The notes: generated from the letters alone by a model not told the origin. DNA of 64,000 bases from Planctomycetota bacterium (GCA_016207825.1 JACQZI010000008.1:78133-142132), one strand, 5' to 3'; shown: positions 37,490-46,892, numbered from the stretch's first letter. Numbers and translations are program-made.

Positions 37490-38647
37490 ATGGGTAAAAT
37501 AAATAAATTTTTGGTTATTGCTTGTTGCTTAATCATGATTGCTTCTCTTTCAATCGGAGGCGAAGCGCGCGGTTGCTGGGGTCAGGAGCTTAGCGAAAGG
37601 GTGGACACAGTAAGCGGAAGCAGTGGTTCAGGTGACGGTAGCCGTGGAGGTGGCGGAGGAGGAAGCGGTTCAAGCGGCGATGGAGGCGGAACAGTAACGC
37701 AAGCAACTGGAGGTTGGGCCAGACAAACCCCATCCGGAGCGGGCGGATTGCCTGTAGGCAGGCGCTCTCACGGAATGGTTTGGGACGGAATCAGGGTGAT
37801 AATGTTCGGCGGGTATGACGGTGCCAATAATCGAAACGACCTCTGGTGGTACGGCCCTTCCGCCAATACTTGGACGCAGATGCGCCTAAACGGGGCGGCT
37901 GGCTCACCATCAGCAAGGCAGGCTTTTACTATGGTGTGGGATGGGACAAGAGTAATCATGTTTGGAGGCTCAACCGGGGCCGCTTTCCCAAATGACCTTT
38001 GGTGGTATAATCCGAATACGAATACCTGGACACAACAGATTGCTGATGGTGTCGCCACTTCTCCTATCGGCAGGTTTAATGCCAGTATGGCCTGGGATGG
38101 AACCAGGGCGATTCTTTTCGGAGGGCAGGATATCTGGGAAACATTCCTTAATGATGTCTGGGCGTATAATCCGAATACGAATTCCTGGACACAGCTTTCG
38201 GCGCAAGGCGCGGCAGGCTCTCCTTCCGCCAGGACAGGGCATACGCTTGTCTCAAACGGTTCGGGTATTTTGCTCTTTGGCGGACTGGGTCCTCTGACGT
38301 CTTACCGGAATGATTTATGGCTTTATGATACGGTTGGCAACAGCTGGTCTGAATTGATTCCGAACGGCGCCGCGAATTCTCCCAATGCCAGATTATTCCA
38401 TTCCATGTCATGGTGCGGTAGCCAGGGAATTATGTTTGGCGGAAGTCTTCCAGGTTTACGAAATGATTTGTGGATATGTTCATCCGGAGGAAGCTGGACA
38501 CAGCGTATAAGTAACGGTGCGGCGACTTCACCGGCTGTGCGTGAGCGCGCCGGAATGGTCTGGGATGGCAGTAAAATTATCATGTTCGGCGGCGAAGGAG
38601 ATAATTCCAATGAATTGAGCGATACCTGGTGGTTTATTACGCAGTAA
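37490..38647 (+). CDS. Secreted Kelch-repeat beta-propeller protein
   Basis: A 385 aa protein with a signal peptide (FLVIACCLIMIASLSIGG). It carries the same GCWGQELSERVDTVSGSSG cassette and Gly/Ser linker as its neighbour, then six Kelch repeats. Each repeat has SPSAR or similar, then MVWDG, then VIMFGG, then NDLWWY, then NTWTQ, as in typical Kelch blades of about 50 residues. It ends DTWWFITQ, like the neighbour's TWWFVTQ. It is the last gene of the promoter A operon, 12 bp after the previous stop. A six-bladed surface propeller is the likely structure; the binding partner is unknown. It lacks the 135-residue C-terminal module. Confidence 0.82.
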   Translation: MGKINKFLVIACCLIMIASLSIGGEARGCWGQELSERVDTVSGSSGSGDGSRGGGGGGSGSSGDGGGTVTQATGGWARQTPSGAGGLPVGRRSHGMVWDGIRVIMFGGYDGANNRNDLWWYGPSANTWTQMRLNGAAGSPSARQAFTMVWDGTRVIMFGGSTGAAFPNDLWWYNPNTNTWTQQIADGVATSPIGRFNASMAWDGTRAILFGGQDIWETFLNDVWAYNPNTNSWTQLSAQGAAGSPSARTGHTLVSNGSGILLFGGLGPLTSYRNDLWLYDTVGNSWSELIPNGAANSPNARLFHSMSWCGSQGIMFGGSLPGLRNDLWICSSGGSWTQRISNGAATSPAVRERAGMVWDGSKIIMFGGEGDNSNELSDTWWFITQ

Positions 38648-38687
38648 GTTTATTTGTGGATAGGATTAAATAATATGTTTCTTAATC

Positions 38688-40445
38688 TTAATCCGGCTTA
38701 CTGGTAAAAACATGGTCTAAAATAGCCAATCTTATGTCATAGTTGGTGTCAGCTGTAATTTTATACAACGGGTTTATTTTCTCAGTATCGAGTATGAATC
38801 CTATTGCGAACATTGCATACTGCCTCATGTCAGGGTTTTGTTCCCCATCGTAAAAGTCCATTACTTTTTCCAGCGATGATTTATCCCCGATATAGGCGAT
38901 TCCATGAAGCGCATGTAAAACGAATTGAGGCATTAATTCTTTGTTATTAATTCTGTTGTGAAGCGTTTCCAATATTTCCTGTCTTTTCCCCAACATTGCC
39001 AAAGAAACGGTTAAATTGTTATATACATTTGCCGCAACCGCAAGTTCTTTTTGGGCTTTTTGGTATATTTTCTCTACAGCGTTAATAGCTGATTCATCAC
39101 CAATCATTCCCAGTGCTTGGCAGGCATAAAGCCAGCTTACAGGGTCGGTAAATTCTTCCTTCTCCAAAATCTCAAGCAATAACGGCACGGATTTTTTATC
39201 CTTAAGAAGCCCGAGTGCAATTACCGTTGCAGATCTTGCGGGCGTGTTTTTTTTGGTTAAAAGCTCTCTTAAAGTGTCGCAAGCTTTTTCTTCCCCTAAA
39301 ATGCCTAAGGCAATAATTGCGAATTCCTTTAAGCCTAAAACGATTTCCTTCCCCTTGACGACATCAAGGATAATATTATATGCTGATTTATCCCCTAACT
39401 GTGCCAAAGAGATTACCGCAAATTGCCGGACAGTAGGGATTTTATCTTTGGCCAAAAGTTCTATCAGGGTGTTTTTTGCCTCGGGCGATTTGATTAAGCC
39501 AAATGCAATGGTTATACTGGCGCGTAGTTTGGGTGTTTTATGGGCGTCTTTTAACGCCGTATTTAAAAGCGGTATTGCTTCTGCGTCACCCATCCTTCCC
39601 AACGCCAGAGCCGCATATGACCGTATATCTTCCTCAAGCTTAGAATTATTAAGTATTTTTTCTATCAGCGGGATTTGCGCCTTTTCCTGTAGATTCCCCA
39701 AAGAAAGCAGGGCGGAACAAACGATATCTTTTTCAATCTTTTCCCCATCCTTTAAAACAAGAAGTTCTTTAAGTGTTTCTACTGATTTATTATCTTTAAT
39801 ATATCCGAGTCCCAGAACCGCGTAAGCGCGCGTTACGCTTATGAGTTTTTTGGTGAAGATTATTTTTCTTAAGTCTTCTACAGCCGAAGGGTCGCCTGTC
39901 AGGCCGAGCGAAAGGCATACCACATTTTGAACGAAAAACTCCTTGTCATTTTCTAAAGATTCCTTGAGGTGCTTAACAACATTCCTGTTCTTTGTTTTAC
40001 CCAGCGCCAGGGCGGCCATGGCTCTGGTTAAGGCGACTTTATCATTCTTTAAAACAGCAGCAATGCGGTCTATGAGCTTGTTCTTATTTTGTTGGACGGC
40101 AATGGTTTCGTCCTGGCCAATTGGTTTTTCTTCATCCCAGACAAGCGGTGTCTTGAAAGGCAGATAATTAAGGCGGTTTTTTATCCACCATACTTCCCAC
40201 ATGCCGAAATTATTCGGGACAGGAGAAGGTGGGTTTAATACTAATGGTTCAAGTCCGGTGCTGGTGGGTGGCCGGGGTGGGACTTTTGGTGTTTCTTGGA
40301 TTTTAGGTTTAGGGGGCAATACAGGCGGTGGCGGAGTTCCACCGGATGGGCAACAACTGTAAGCATGGTTAAAATCACTCAAAGATAAAACCGTTATCGC
40401 CAGGAATGAAATTACCGTTAGCCAGGCAATATTTTTAGGATTCAT
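38688..40445 (-). CDS. Secreted HEAT-repeat protein
   Basis: A 585 aa protein with a signal peptide ending HAYSCC and a proline-rich segment (PPPPVLPPKPKIQETPKVPP). About twelve HEAT/PBS-lyase-type repeats of 35-40 residues follow. Repeating AxLALGxxxxxxxxxLxxxL patterns are clear, for example YAVLGLGYIKDNKSVETLKE, and VIALGLLKDKKSVPLLLEIL. Such solenoids bind other proteins. A cysteine at the signal end could carry lipid but does not fit the lipobox well. GAAAGGAAATG precedes the start. It faces the promoter A operon tail to tail. Function unknown. Confidence 0.8.
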   Translation of the reverse strand: MNPKNIAWLTVISFLAITVLSLSDFNHAYSCCPSGGTPPPPVLPPKPKIQETPKVPPRPPTSTGLEPLVLNPPSPVPNNFGMWEVWWIKNRLNYLPFKTPLVWDEEKPIGQDETIAVQQNKNKLIDRIAAVLKNDKVALTRAMAALALGKTKNRNVVKHLKESLENDKEFFVQNVVCLSLGLTGDPSAVEDLRKIIFTKKLISVTRAYAVLGLGYIKDNKSVETLKELLVLKDGEKIEKDIVCSALLSLGNLQEKAQIPLIEKILNNSKLEEDIRSYAALALGRMGDAEAIPLLNTALKDAHKTPKLRASITIAFGLIKSPEAKNTLIELLAKDKIPTVRQFAVISLAQLGDKSAYNIILDVVKGKEIVLGLKEFAIIALGILGEEKACDTLRELLTKKNTPARSATVIALGLLKDKKSVPLLLEILEKEEFTDPVSWLYACQALGMIGDESAINAVEKIYQKAQKELAVAANVYNNLTVSLAMLGKRQEILETLHNRINNKELMPQFVLHALHGIAYIGDKSSLEKVMDFYDGEQNPDMRQYAMFAIGFILDTEKINPLYKITADTNYDIRLAILDHVFTSKPD

Positions 40446-40523
40446 ATCATTTCCTTTCTCGTTTGATACAAGGTTCTCCTGTATAATACAATCTAAACAG
40501 GCGAAAGTTTTATAAAAATAGTT

Positions 40524-41369
40524 TTAATCCAAATTTATTGAGCAGCGAAACCCATTACCGTTGCAATAGCCATCCGGGCCCGGATTGTCACGGTCGGTTG
40601 AACGGCAATTTTTGATTTCATTAAACCACCCGCCGCCTCTGACCACATGATAAGAACCTGTTAACGGGCCAATCGGATTCTTCACGGGCATATCAAAATA
40701 ATTAGTTAAATATTGGTAATAATCTTCGCCGTACCAATCATAACACCATTCCCAGACATTTCCGATCATATCATATAATCCGAAACCGTTTGGTTTTTTC
40801 TTTCCTACAGGCTGGGTTGTTTCCATTGAATTTTTTTTATACCAAAGGAATTTTTCATCTTCATCGTCTCCCCAGTAAAACAGGGTAGTTGTTCCTGCCC
40901 GGCAGGCATATTCCCATTCTGCTTCTGTCGGCAACTTCAACCCTGTTTTTCTGCAAAAGATAATGCTGTCTTCCCATGAAACCATCTCTACAGGATACTC
41001 ATTCCCTTTGTTAAACCCTGACGGATTGTTTTTCATAATCGTTTTCCATACGCCTTGGGTCACTTCATACTTTCCGATTAAAAAACTGTCTATTTTAACT
41101 TCGTGAACCGGTCGTTCGTCTCCATCGCCATTGGTGTTTCCCATTTGGAATATTCCTCCAGGTATAAGCACAAAAGCCATGCCGGTTTGAATGTGATTGT
41201 ATTCTTTATACCCTTGTTGGTTGATGCCGATAAACTTCATTCCTTTAACAGTCGGTGTTATATCCGATGGGGTAGCCGTGCATGAAAGGCATAATATACA
41301 AAATGTTATGGTGATAAATACGATAAGGTAAACAGGACGTTCGATATGTTTAATCATAATTGTATGCAC
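40524..41369 (-). CDS. SUMF1/formylglycine-enzyme-like domain lipoprotein, lacking one catalytic cysteine
   Basis: A 281 aa protein starting at GTG 41369. The signal peptide ends CILCLSC, a probable lipobox. The SUMF1 fold is clear: FVLIPGGIFQMGN, KYEVTQGVWK, PVEMVSWEDSIIFC, RLPTEAEWEYACRAG-type (here KLPTEAEWEYACRAG), GLYDMIGNVWEWCYDWY and HVVRGGGWF. True formylglycine-generating enzymes have a cysteine pair after RGGS. Here the first position is Asn and only the second Cys (NCRS) remains. Oxidase activity is therefore unlikely, and a binding role is expected, as in many family members. The promoter ends 8 bp upstream, so the mRNA is probably leaderless. Confidence 0.85.
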   Translation of the reverse strand: MHTIMIKHIERPVYLIVFITITFCILCLSCTATPSDITPTVKGMKFIGINQQGYKEYNHIQTGMAFVLIPGGIFQMGNTNGDGDERPVHEVKIDSFLIGKYEVTQGVWKTIMKNNPSGFNKGNEYPVEMVSWEDSIIFCRKTGLKLPTEAEWEYACRAGTTTLFYWGDDEDEKFLWYKKNSMETTQPVGKKKPNGFGLYDMIGNVWEWCYDWYGEDYYQYLTNYFDMPVKNPIGPLTGSYHVVRGGGWFNEIKNCRSTDRDNPGPDGYCNGNGFRCSINLD

Positions 41370-41377
41370 TTATTTAT

Positions 41378-41405
41378 ATATATGCCAAAAAAAGGCATTT
41401 GTCAA
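41378..41405 (-). promoter_or_regulatory. Promoter of the SUMF1 lipoprotein with palindromic spacer
   Basis: Minus strand TTGACA (41405-41400), 16 bp, TATATA (41383-41378), with the GTG start 8 bp on. The spacer is a dyad, ATGCC-N7-GGCAT, with seven T residues between the arms. This could be an operator. Confidence 0.6.
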
Positions 41406-41545
41406 TATATATGCTTGGTATTTATAGGGCATATTCTCGCAATCCACTATTACAAATAAAAGGGATAACATCTTAAGGTTTTTCTTGACTTAGAATCGGA
41501 GTTAAATATAGTATAAAACTATTAGGTGTTTTTGCAATAGCATGG

Positions 41546-41551
41546 TATAAT
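41546..41551 (+). promoter_or_regulatory. Extended -10 promoter of the VWA-like gene
   Basis: TGGTATAAT gives an extended -10 (TATAAT at 41546-41551), 32 bp before the ATG at 41584. The -35 region is weak. Confidence 0.45.
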
Positions 41552-41583
41552 TTATTATGTAGTATGTTGGGAAATAGTGGATT

Positions 41584-43533
41584 ATGATTCAGCAATCAAT
41601 GAGAGTGGTAGTTATCTGCATCATTATTTTAATAGCCTGTTTTAACGGGTTTATATTAACACAGAATGCTGAGGAAGAAGGGGTAGACGAGGATTTTATC
41701 GAAGATTTGGAGGGTTCGATAGAAGGATGGGAAGAAGAAGGGGAAGGGGCCGGTTTAGGTGAAGACCAGGGATTAAATGAGGATGACGGGATAGTAGAAG
41801 ACGGGGAAGAAGAAATAGAAGAGCCGCTGCCAAAAGAACCTGTAAAACCTGAAGAGGTTATTCGCTCGTCGGATATTACGGTTTATAACCTGGATATCAA
41901 CCAGATTGTGGCGCGTATTTGTTCGGAAAGGACGGGGAATGCTTCCAAAGGAGGCAAGGATGCCAATGGGATGCCTCTGATTATCTGGCTGGTTGATAAT
42001 ACTACTTATGTAAAGGATAAGAAATGCCACGAAGAGCTGTCCAAGGCTATTGATAAAACATTCCGTAAGGCTGGATCTTTTCAAATGGCGGTTGTCAAAT
42101 TTTCCTCCAAGCCTGAAATAGTTGCCAAAGCCGATAAGGAACTTAAAAATGCCTGCAAGGCAATCAGTGAGATATGCCGGACGCCCGATGACAACCCGAA
42201 GGATTATTGCGAGGCAACCAGGTTTTGTGTCGAATCATTCAAAGATTATCCGCACAAAAAACACCTAGTCCTTTTTACGCTGCAAAACAATAACATAGAA
42301 TATGATTTGGAAAAGACCCTGTCTATGCTCAAAGGGAATATGACGCTCGATGTCATAAGCGGCGGAGCGGGTTTCCAGGAGCATAATTTGTATGTATCAA
42401 TACGCAAATCAGGCGGGCGTGTCTCGACTGATTCTGCGAATTCCGAGCTTCACAGGTATAGCCGCGCCGGTTCTTTTATCATCCCGCGTTATTTCCTTAA
42501 TCAGTATGTCTCTTCCGGATATGGTTATTATGGCCTGGGCCGCCTGGCAGCCTATAGCGGCGGTAAATATTATATGTATTACCCGCCGGGCGGAGGGGAT
42601 GCCAAATCTTTCTGCGAACTTCATAAGTGCATCTGGTGCGAGAAAAACCAGGCCCACGATTGCGGTACTTCTTATACCAAGCTTTTCCCGGCTTTGGGGC
42701 CGGCGCTGGTTTCCCGTCTTTATTATGAAGAGCTTTATAAATCGGACCCGCTTTACCAGTTTATTAAGGACGAAGGCAAAGCGATTGGCGTAATGGGTAA
42801 TATCCCGCGCGATTTAAAAACAATCTTCAGCGAAGGGAAAAAGGCCTCCGCGGCCGTGCTTAAGCAGGTGGAATCGGTAATCAAAAAATACGACGAGCGG
42901 ATTGCCGAAACGGAAAAGGTGCTGGAAGAAAACCGGGGAAAAGGTGTTTTACGGTTCAGGGCGCACGCCATGGTTGCGCTGGCACAATATTATGTCGAGC
43001 GTTTTAACCTGGAACAATATAAGGCCTATTTAGAGCAGTTGAAAAAACCCAAGAACGCCAACTGGGAAAACGGTTATATCGTAGGAAATGCCGATTGCCT
43101 TTGCCACCTGGAGTTCGCTTTCAAGGATAAAGATGACTATATCAAAACCAATCTCCGGCAGGATTTGAAAAAATCAGTAAAGATGATGACCGGCCGTAAA
43201 GAATTCAGGTTTTATGTTAAGGACGAAGACGGTGAGGAAAAATTGGCTAAAGCACTTGAGGGGGTTGCTAAAATTATCGTCCAGTGGAAAAATACCCCCT
43301 GGGAATTAGTTGCAAGAAGGATTCCTTTGGTGATTGAATTTGACATCAGCTATTCGTTTGCCCAATCCAGGGCGCGCCGTTCAAAGCCGCCTCCGCCGCC
43401 CGTTACGCCCAAGCCTTCTCCGACCCCGACTCCTTCGCCCACGCCGACGCCAACCCCTGACCCGGCACCTGCGCCGGCGCCTGCTCCCGGGCCTTCGCCC
43501 ACGCCGACACCTACGCCTACCCCGACGAAATAG
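41584..43533 (+). CDS. Secreted VWA-like protein with acidic N-terminus and Pro/Thr-rich tail
   Basis: A 649 aa protein with a signal peptide (VVICIIILIACFNGFIL). A strongly acidic stretch (about 30-85, many Glu and Asp) is followed by a Rossmann-like domain beginning MPLIIWLVDNTTYVKD. That resembles a von Willebrand A domain whose metal-binding DxSxS is degenerate (DNTTY). Continuing blocks are FQMAVVKFSSKP and KHLVLFTLQNN. Several cysteines lie in pairs. The C-terminal third is helical and then ends in a Pro/Thr/Ser/Ala repeat tail of about 50 residues (PTPTPSPTPTP), typical of wall-spanning or glycosylated linkers. The stop codon lies inside a CCCCGAC...GTCGGG palindrome. VWA identity is an inference from pattern. 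Confidence 0.7.
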   Translation: MIQQSMRVVVICIIILIACFNGFILTQNAEEEGVDEDFIEDLEGSIEGWEEEGEGAGLGEDQGLNEDDGIVEDGEEEIEEPLPKEPVKPEEVIRSSDITVYNLDINQIVARICSERTGNASKGGKDANGMPLIIWLVDNTTYVKDKKCHEELSKAIDKTFRKAGSFQMAVVKFSSKPEIVAKADKELKNACKAISEICRTPDDNPKDYCEATRFCVESFKDYPHKKHLVLFTLQNNNIEYDLEKTLSMLKGNMTLDVISGGAGFQEHNLYVSIRKSGGRVSTDSANSELHRYSRAGSFIIPRYFLNQYVSSGYGYYGLGRLAAYSGGKYYMYYPPGGGDAKSFCELHKCIWCEKNQAHDCGTSYTKLFPALGPALVSRLYYEELYKSDPLYQFIKDEGKAIGVMGNIPRDLKTIFSEGKKASAAVLKQVESVIKKYDERIAETEKVLEENRGKGVLRFRAHAMVALAQYYVERFNLEQYKAYLEQLKKPKNANWENGYIVGNADCLCHLEFAFKDKDDYIKTNLRQDLKKSVKMMTGRKEFRFYVKDEDGEEKLAKALEGVAKIIVQWKNTPWELVARRIPLVIEFDISYSFAQSRARRSKPPPPPVTPKPSPTPTPSPTPTPTPDPAPAPAPAPGPSPTPTPTPTPTK

Positions 43534-43538
43534 TCGGG
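43520..43538. repeat. CCCCGAC...GTCGGG palindrome over the stop codon
   Basis: CCCCGACGAAATAGTCGGG spans the TAG stop of the VWA-like gene. Either the family member inserted here and supplied the stop, or it helps end transcription. Confidence 0.6.
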
Positions 43539-43617
43539 TAATAAGTAGATAAGGAACTAAGTTGATAGGGATTAATTTTATTATTCCTCACCTGGCGCGT
43601 GTATTACCATTTCACTC

Positions 43618-43646
43618 TTGACAAGCGGCTTGTTTAGAAGTATACT
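43618..43646 (+). promoter_or_regulatory. Sigma-70 type promoter of the HEAT lipoprotein, leaderless
   Basis: TTGACA (43618-43623), 17 bp, TATACT (43641-43646), with the ATG 7 bp beyond, so transcription should begin at or next to the start codon. The TTG of the -35 box is in frame with the gene but cannot be its start. Confidence 0.75.
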
Positions 43647-43653
43647 CAATCCT

Positions 43654-45072
43654 ATGAAGTATGTTGTGCTGATATGCGGTATGGTGTTATTGATTGCATC
43701 TTGTCAGACGGAGAAACCAGTAGCCAGGGAAGATCAAAACCCCTCGATACCCGCTACTCAATACTCGCTACTAATTTCCCAGCTCGGTGGCGATGATTGG
43801 GAAACACGGGAATCCGCTCAAAAGAAACTGGAAGACTGGCCCGCAGACACAATAGGCGAAATAGAACCGGCCGTTAAAGAAGCCGCAGAAAGCAATGACC
43901 CGGAAACCCGTACCCGTGCCATCCGTATTTATGACATAATTAAAATCAGAAAGCGGGTAAAGTTCTCCGATAGTTTCTTGAAGGAATTCCCTGATATCTA
44001 CCGCGATTTAACTAAACTTGACGCAAGCGGCAGGTTTGGATGCCTTCAAAAGATTACTGGCACAAATCAAAAAGACATGTTTGAACCCATTAAATTTATA
44101 TATAAAGATAAAGTATTAAACACTGATATTGCCGGTTTGATTGGCGAGATTATCCAAGATAATATTAAAGGAGTATCCGACAAACAGAAACAAATTATTC
44201 TCTCTATAGTTAGCGGTGAACTGTATCATGACCCGCTGTCTTCCAGCACGGATATTGAAGGAGGATGGTGCGATATCATCCCGGAAGCTGCTCCATACGT
44301 CATAAAACTTCTAAAAGATGATAACTATGTTTGCGCAAAAGCTGCGGAAGCTCTTGGAAAACTTGGGGCGAAAGAAGCTATTCCTAGAATAAAGGAACTT
44401 ATGAACCGTCAAAATGAATATGTCCATATGTGCGCTGTCGTGGCTCTTGGCCGCCTTGGCGCCAAAGAAATTATTCCCGATTTAATGAAATTCTTAAAGT
44501 CCGGATACGTTCGCGGTTCAGTCGCTCAAGCCCTTGGTTATTTAGGAGTAAAAGAAGCCATACCTGATATAATAAAGCTCCTAAAGGATGGTGCTTGGGA
44601 TGTTCGGTGGTCTGCGGTTAGCGCTCTTGGATTACTTAACGCTAAAGAATCTGTTCCCGAGATAATAAAACTCTTGGAAGACGAGCATCATGATGTTCGC
44701 CAGTGCGCTGTGAAAACGCTTGAGCAACTCGGCGACAAAGAAATTATTCCTGCAATGAGAAAATTATTAAATGACAAAGACCTGTATATGATAGGCTATG
44801 CTGTTATGACTCTTGCTAAGCTGGGAGATAAAGAATCAATCACAAAAATAATAAGGCTAATGGGATTTAATTATCCTGGTTATGGCGGACTTAGAGGGCT
44901 TTTTGCTATTGCACTCGTCGAGCTTGGCGCAAAGGATAAGGTAACCCAGGATATAGTAGATGATATTAATATCATCGCGGTAAATTGGCATGATGGTTAC
45001 AAATCCCGCGCCCGCGCCGCGCTAAAGGAATTAGGCGTTTCCGATGAAGAAATAGAAAAGGCGAAGGAATGA
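43654..45072 (+). CDS. HEAT-repeat lipoprotein
   Basis: A 472 aa protein from the ATG at 43654 (MKYVVLICGMVLLIASC). The lipobox IASC gives Cys17 as lipid anchor. A conserved opening block (LLISQLGGDDWETRESAQKK) recurs in the lipoprotein at 55040 and the PD40 protein at 6584. The C-terminal two thirds are HEAT repeats of 31-32 residues with the pattern A..ALG.LG.KE.IP.I..LL.D. These are protein-binding solenoids. The upstream promoter fixes the start. The words ACCCGCTACTCAATACTCGC in its 5' region resemble the word-iterating repeats. Outer-membrane or periplasmic location is inferred; partner unknown. Confidence 0.85.
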   Translation: MKYVVLICGMVLLIASCQTEKPVAREDQNPSIPATQYSLLISQLGGDDWETRESAQKKLEDWPADTIGEIEPAVKEAAESNDPETRTRAIRIYDIIKIRKRVKFSDSFLKEFPDIYRDLTKLDASGRFGCLQKITGTNQKDMFEPIKFIYKDKVLNTDIAGLIGEIIQDNIKGVSDKQKQIILSIVSGELYHDPLSSSTDIEGGWCDIIPEAAPYVIKLLKDDNYVCAKAAEALGKLGAKEAIPRIKELMNRQNEYVHMCAVVALGRLGAKEIIPDLMKFLKSGYVRGSVAQALGYLGVKEAIPDIIKLLKDGAWDVRWSAVSALGLLNAKESVPEIIKLLEDEHHDVRQCAVKTLEQLGDKEIIPAMRKLLNDKDLYMIGYAVMTLAKLGDKESITKIIRLMGFNYPGYGGLRGLFAIALVELGAKDKVTQDIVDDINIIAVNWHDGYKSRARAALKELGVSDEEIEKAKE

Positions 45073-45218
45073 AACTTCTATAGAGTATTCTCTGTGCACT
45101 CCGCGCCTCTGCGGGGATATCTACTTCCTCGCCACTTGTATATCCAATGGCTATCAAAAGTGGTAAATAGCTCTGAAACGGAAAGGATATAGACACTCGT
45201 ACGGGACACATCGCTAAT

Positions 45219-46019
45219 TCACTTTTGCGTTACTTTCATCTCCAGGTAAAAAAGCTTCACCGGGTCGTTGGCGAAATTGATAAACGACTTGCCGCCGGTT
45301 TCAAACGGGTATAAATTCAACGCCGGGTCAACAAACCCCTGCACCATCTCGTTGGTCTCGTCGTTCTGCACCTTGATTATATCCTGGCCGTAAGCGCTTT
45401 TGACAATAGCCGAGCCTGCCTGTATGATTCTCTGGTTAATCGCGGCTTTAAACGAGCCTTTCCTTCTTAGCTTGGTTAAACAGAACGGGTTGCCGGCAAT
45501 CAGTTTGTCGGATGATTGCAAGATACCTTCCACAATCGAATCCGCGGTCAGCCATAAAGCGACTAATGGTGCAATCCCCAGCCCTTCCGCACGCGTGCCG
45601 GTAAACATAAGCGTCCGGGCGGCCATGCCTCGCGCGTAATTTTCCTTGCTGTGGTCAACCGCATCTTTGAACCGCTTGGCAGGAATCCCGTCAACCGTTT
45701 CGTATGCCGCGTCTATCTTGGACTGGTATTTTTTGTAGGAGCGGCTTAAGTTAGCCGAATGCTTGGTAATAATGTCATTGGCGTCCAGCCCGGCCCGGCT
45801 GACAAAATCAGGATGGACCATATTCCGGTATTTCTTGGTCGCCACCCCGACCAGGCGCGATTGGTAATCCTCCTCGTTCTTTATTTTCATCTTGCGTTTT
45901 TCGTTGATGCGTTCGGCATTGACGTGAAAACCGTCACGCCACTGTTCGGCAATCCTTTGCGGAGACCAATCGCTTGGGCTTAAGTGCCTTATAAAATGGG
46001 TTAGTATCTTGTCCGGCAT
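45219..46019 (-). CDS. Unknown protein
   Basis: A 266 aa protein not matching any family I know. The start at 46019 (MPDKILTHFIRHLSPSDWSP) is chosen because GAGGAGGTG lies just upstream; the longer in-frame extension is repeat-like. It is soluble, mainly helical, with many basic residues in the first half (ERINEKRKMKIKNEEDYQSR). A C-terminal part rich in aromatic residues follows (LNLYPFETGGKSFINFAND). There is no signal peptide. It is isolated between a HEAT lipoprotein and a long non-coding island, as is the unknown protein at 26838 next to repeats. No function can be proposed. Confidence 0.65.
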   Translation of the reverse strand: MPDKILTHFIRHLSPSDWSPQRIAEQWRDGFHVNAERINEKRKMKIKNEEDYQSRLVGVATKKYRNMVHPDFVSRAGLDANDIITKHSANLSRSYKKYQSKIDAAYETVDGIPAKRFKDAVDHSKENYARGMAARTLMFTGTRAEGLGIAPLVALWLTADSIVEGILQSSDKLIAGNPFCLTKLRRKGSFKAAINQRIIQAGSAIVKSAYGQDIIKVQNDETNEMVQGFVDPALNLYPFETGGKSFINFANDPVKLFYLEMKVTQK

Positions 46020-46119
46020 ATTCACCTCCTCGTTAATACTCACCGCCAAGACCCAAAGGTCATGAGGGATGAGCCTGTTATTCTTCACTCCCGCCGGGTA
46101 GGGGAGGGGGTTAAAATCC

Positions 46120-46892
46120 AAAGCAAGTTATAGCCCCGTGAGTAACCCGGCACAGGCTAATTATCAGGAATATCAATCCTGCGGCAATATTCCGTCCGCC
46201 AACAGATAAAGGCATTATAGAAATAAATTATGCATATGTCAAGAATAATTTATGCCAATCGTATCTCCCACCCAACAAGATATCCCAGCTATGATATGTG
46301 TATTAATCACATTAACTATGTGTAATACCAACAATATACCTATGTTGAGATAAGATAAACTATATTATGGTGTTAGATTAATAATATATAGTTATTAGAT
46401 ATGGTATATATAACAATAACACAAATAATGTGTAATATTAACACATAGAATATCTAATGCCTAACTATAGTATATATTATGGTTAGATAAGATTTAAGTA
46501 ATAATAAGATATAATATAAGTAGATATAGCATTCGTATTATGTAGGGGGGACATACCCCCTATGTAGCACCCACATATAGTATAAATGGAGCATATGGTA
46601 GGTATGGGGAACCACGCTTAGTGATTGCCTTATGTGGATTATATGCTTGGCTGGTTATAAGGGGCGCTGTTATTAGAGTGCAGTGATATGCGTTAGAGTG
46701 ATTATCCATTATGGAGAGTTAGTATGCAGGCACGGCTTTATGCGATTTAGGGATAAAGGAAACTTGGGTGGGGATTTATTTCCTCTTTGCCAGATGGGAG
46801 TGGTAAGTCCTGCCCCACCGGTTTTAACCCGTCCTCCGTAGCAGTCAGCAGCTGCTATTGCGGGGGGTTAGATATGGCGAATGCCGATGGTA
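46120..46892. other. Long intergenic island with TATA/TAGATA words and a G6/C5 palindrome
   Basis: About 770 bp without a credible gene. 46260-46540 is extremely AT-rich, built of TAATAC, ATATAG and GGTTAGAT words. GGGGGGACATACCCCC (46545-46560) is followed by TATGTAG. The partner motif in the island at 9720-10637 is nearly the same. Confidence 0.6.

Noticed and set aside
40524..41369. Active formylglycine-generating enzyme
   Set aside because: One of the two catalytic cysteines is replaced by Asn, and no sulfatase gene lies nearby.
43618..43653. Upstream TTG start for the HEAT lipoprotein
   Set aside because: The TTG is the -35 box of its promoter, so it would not be in the mRNA.
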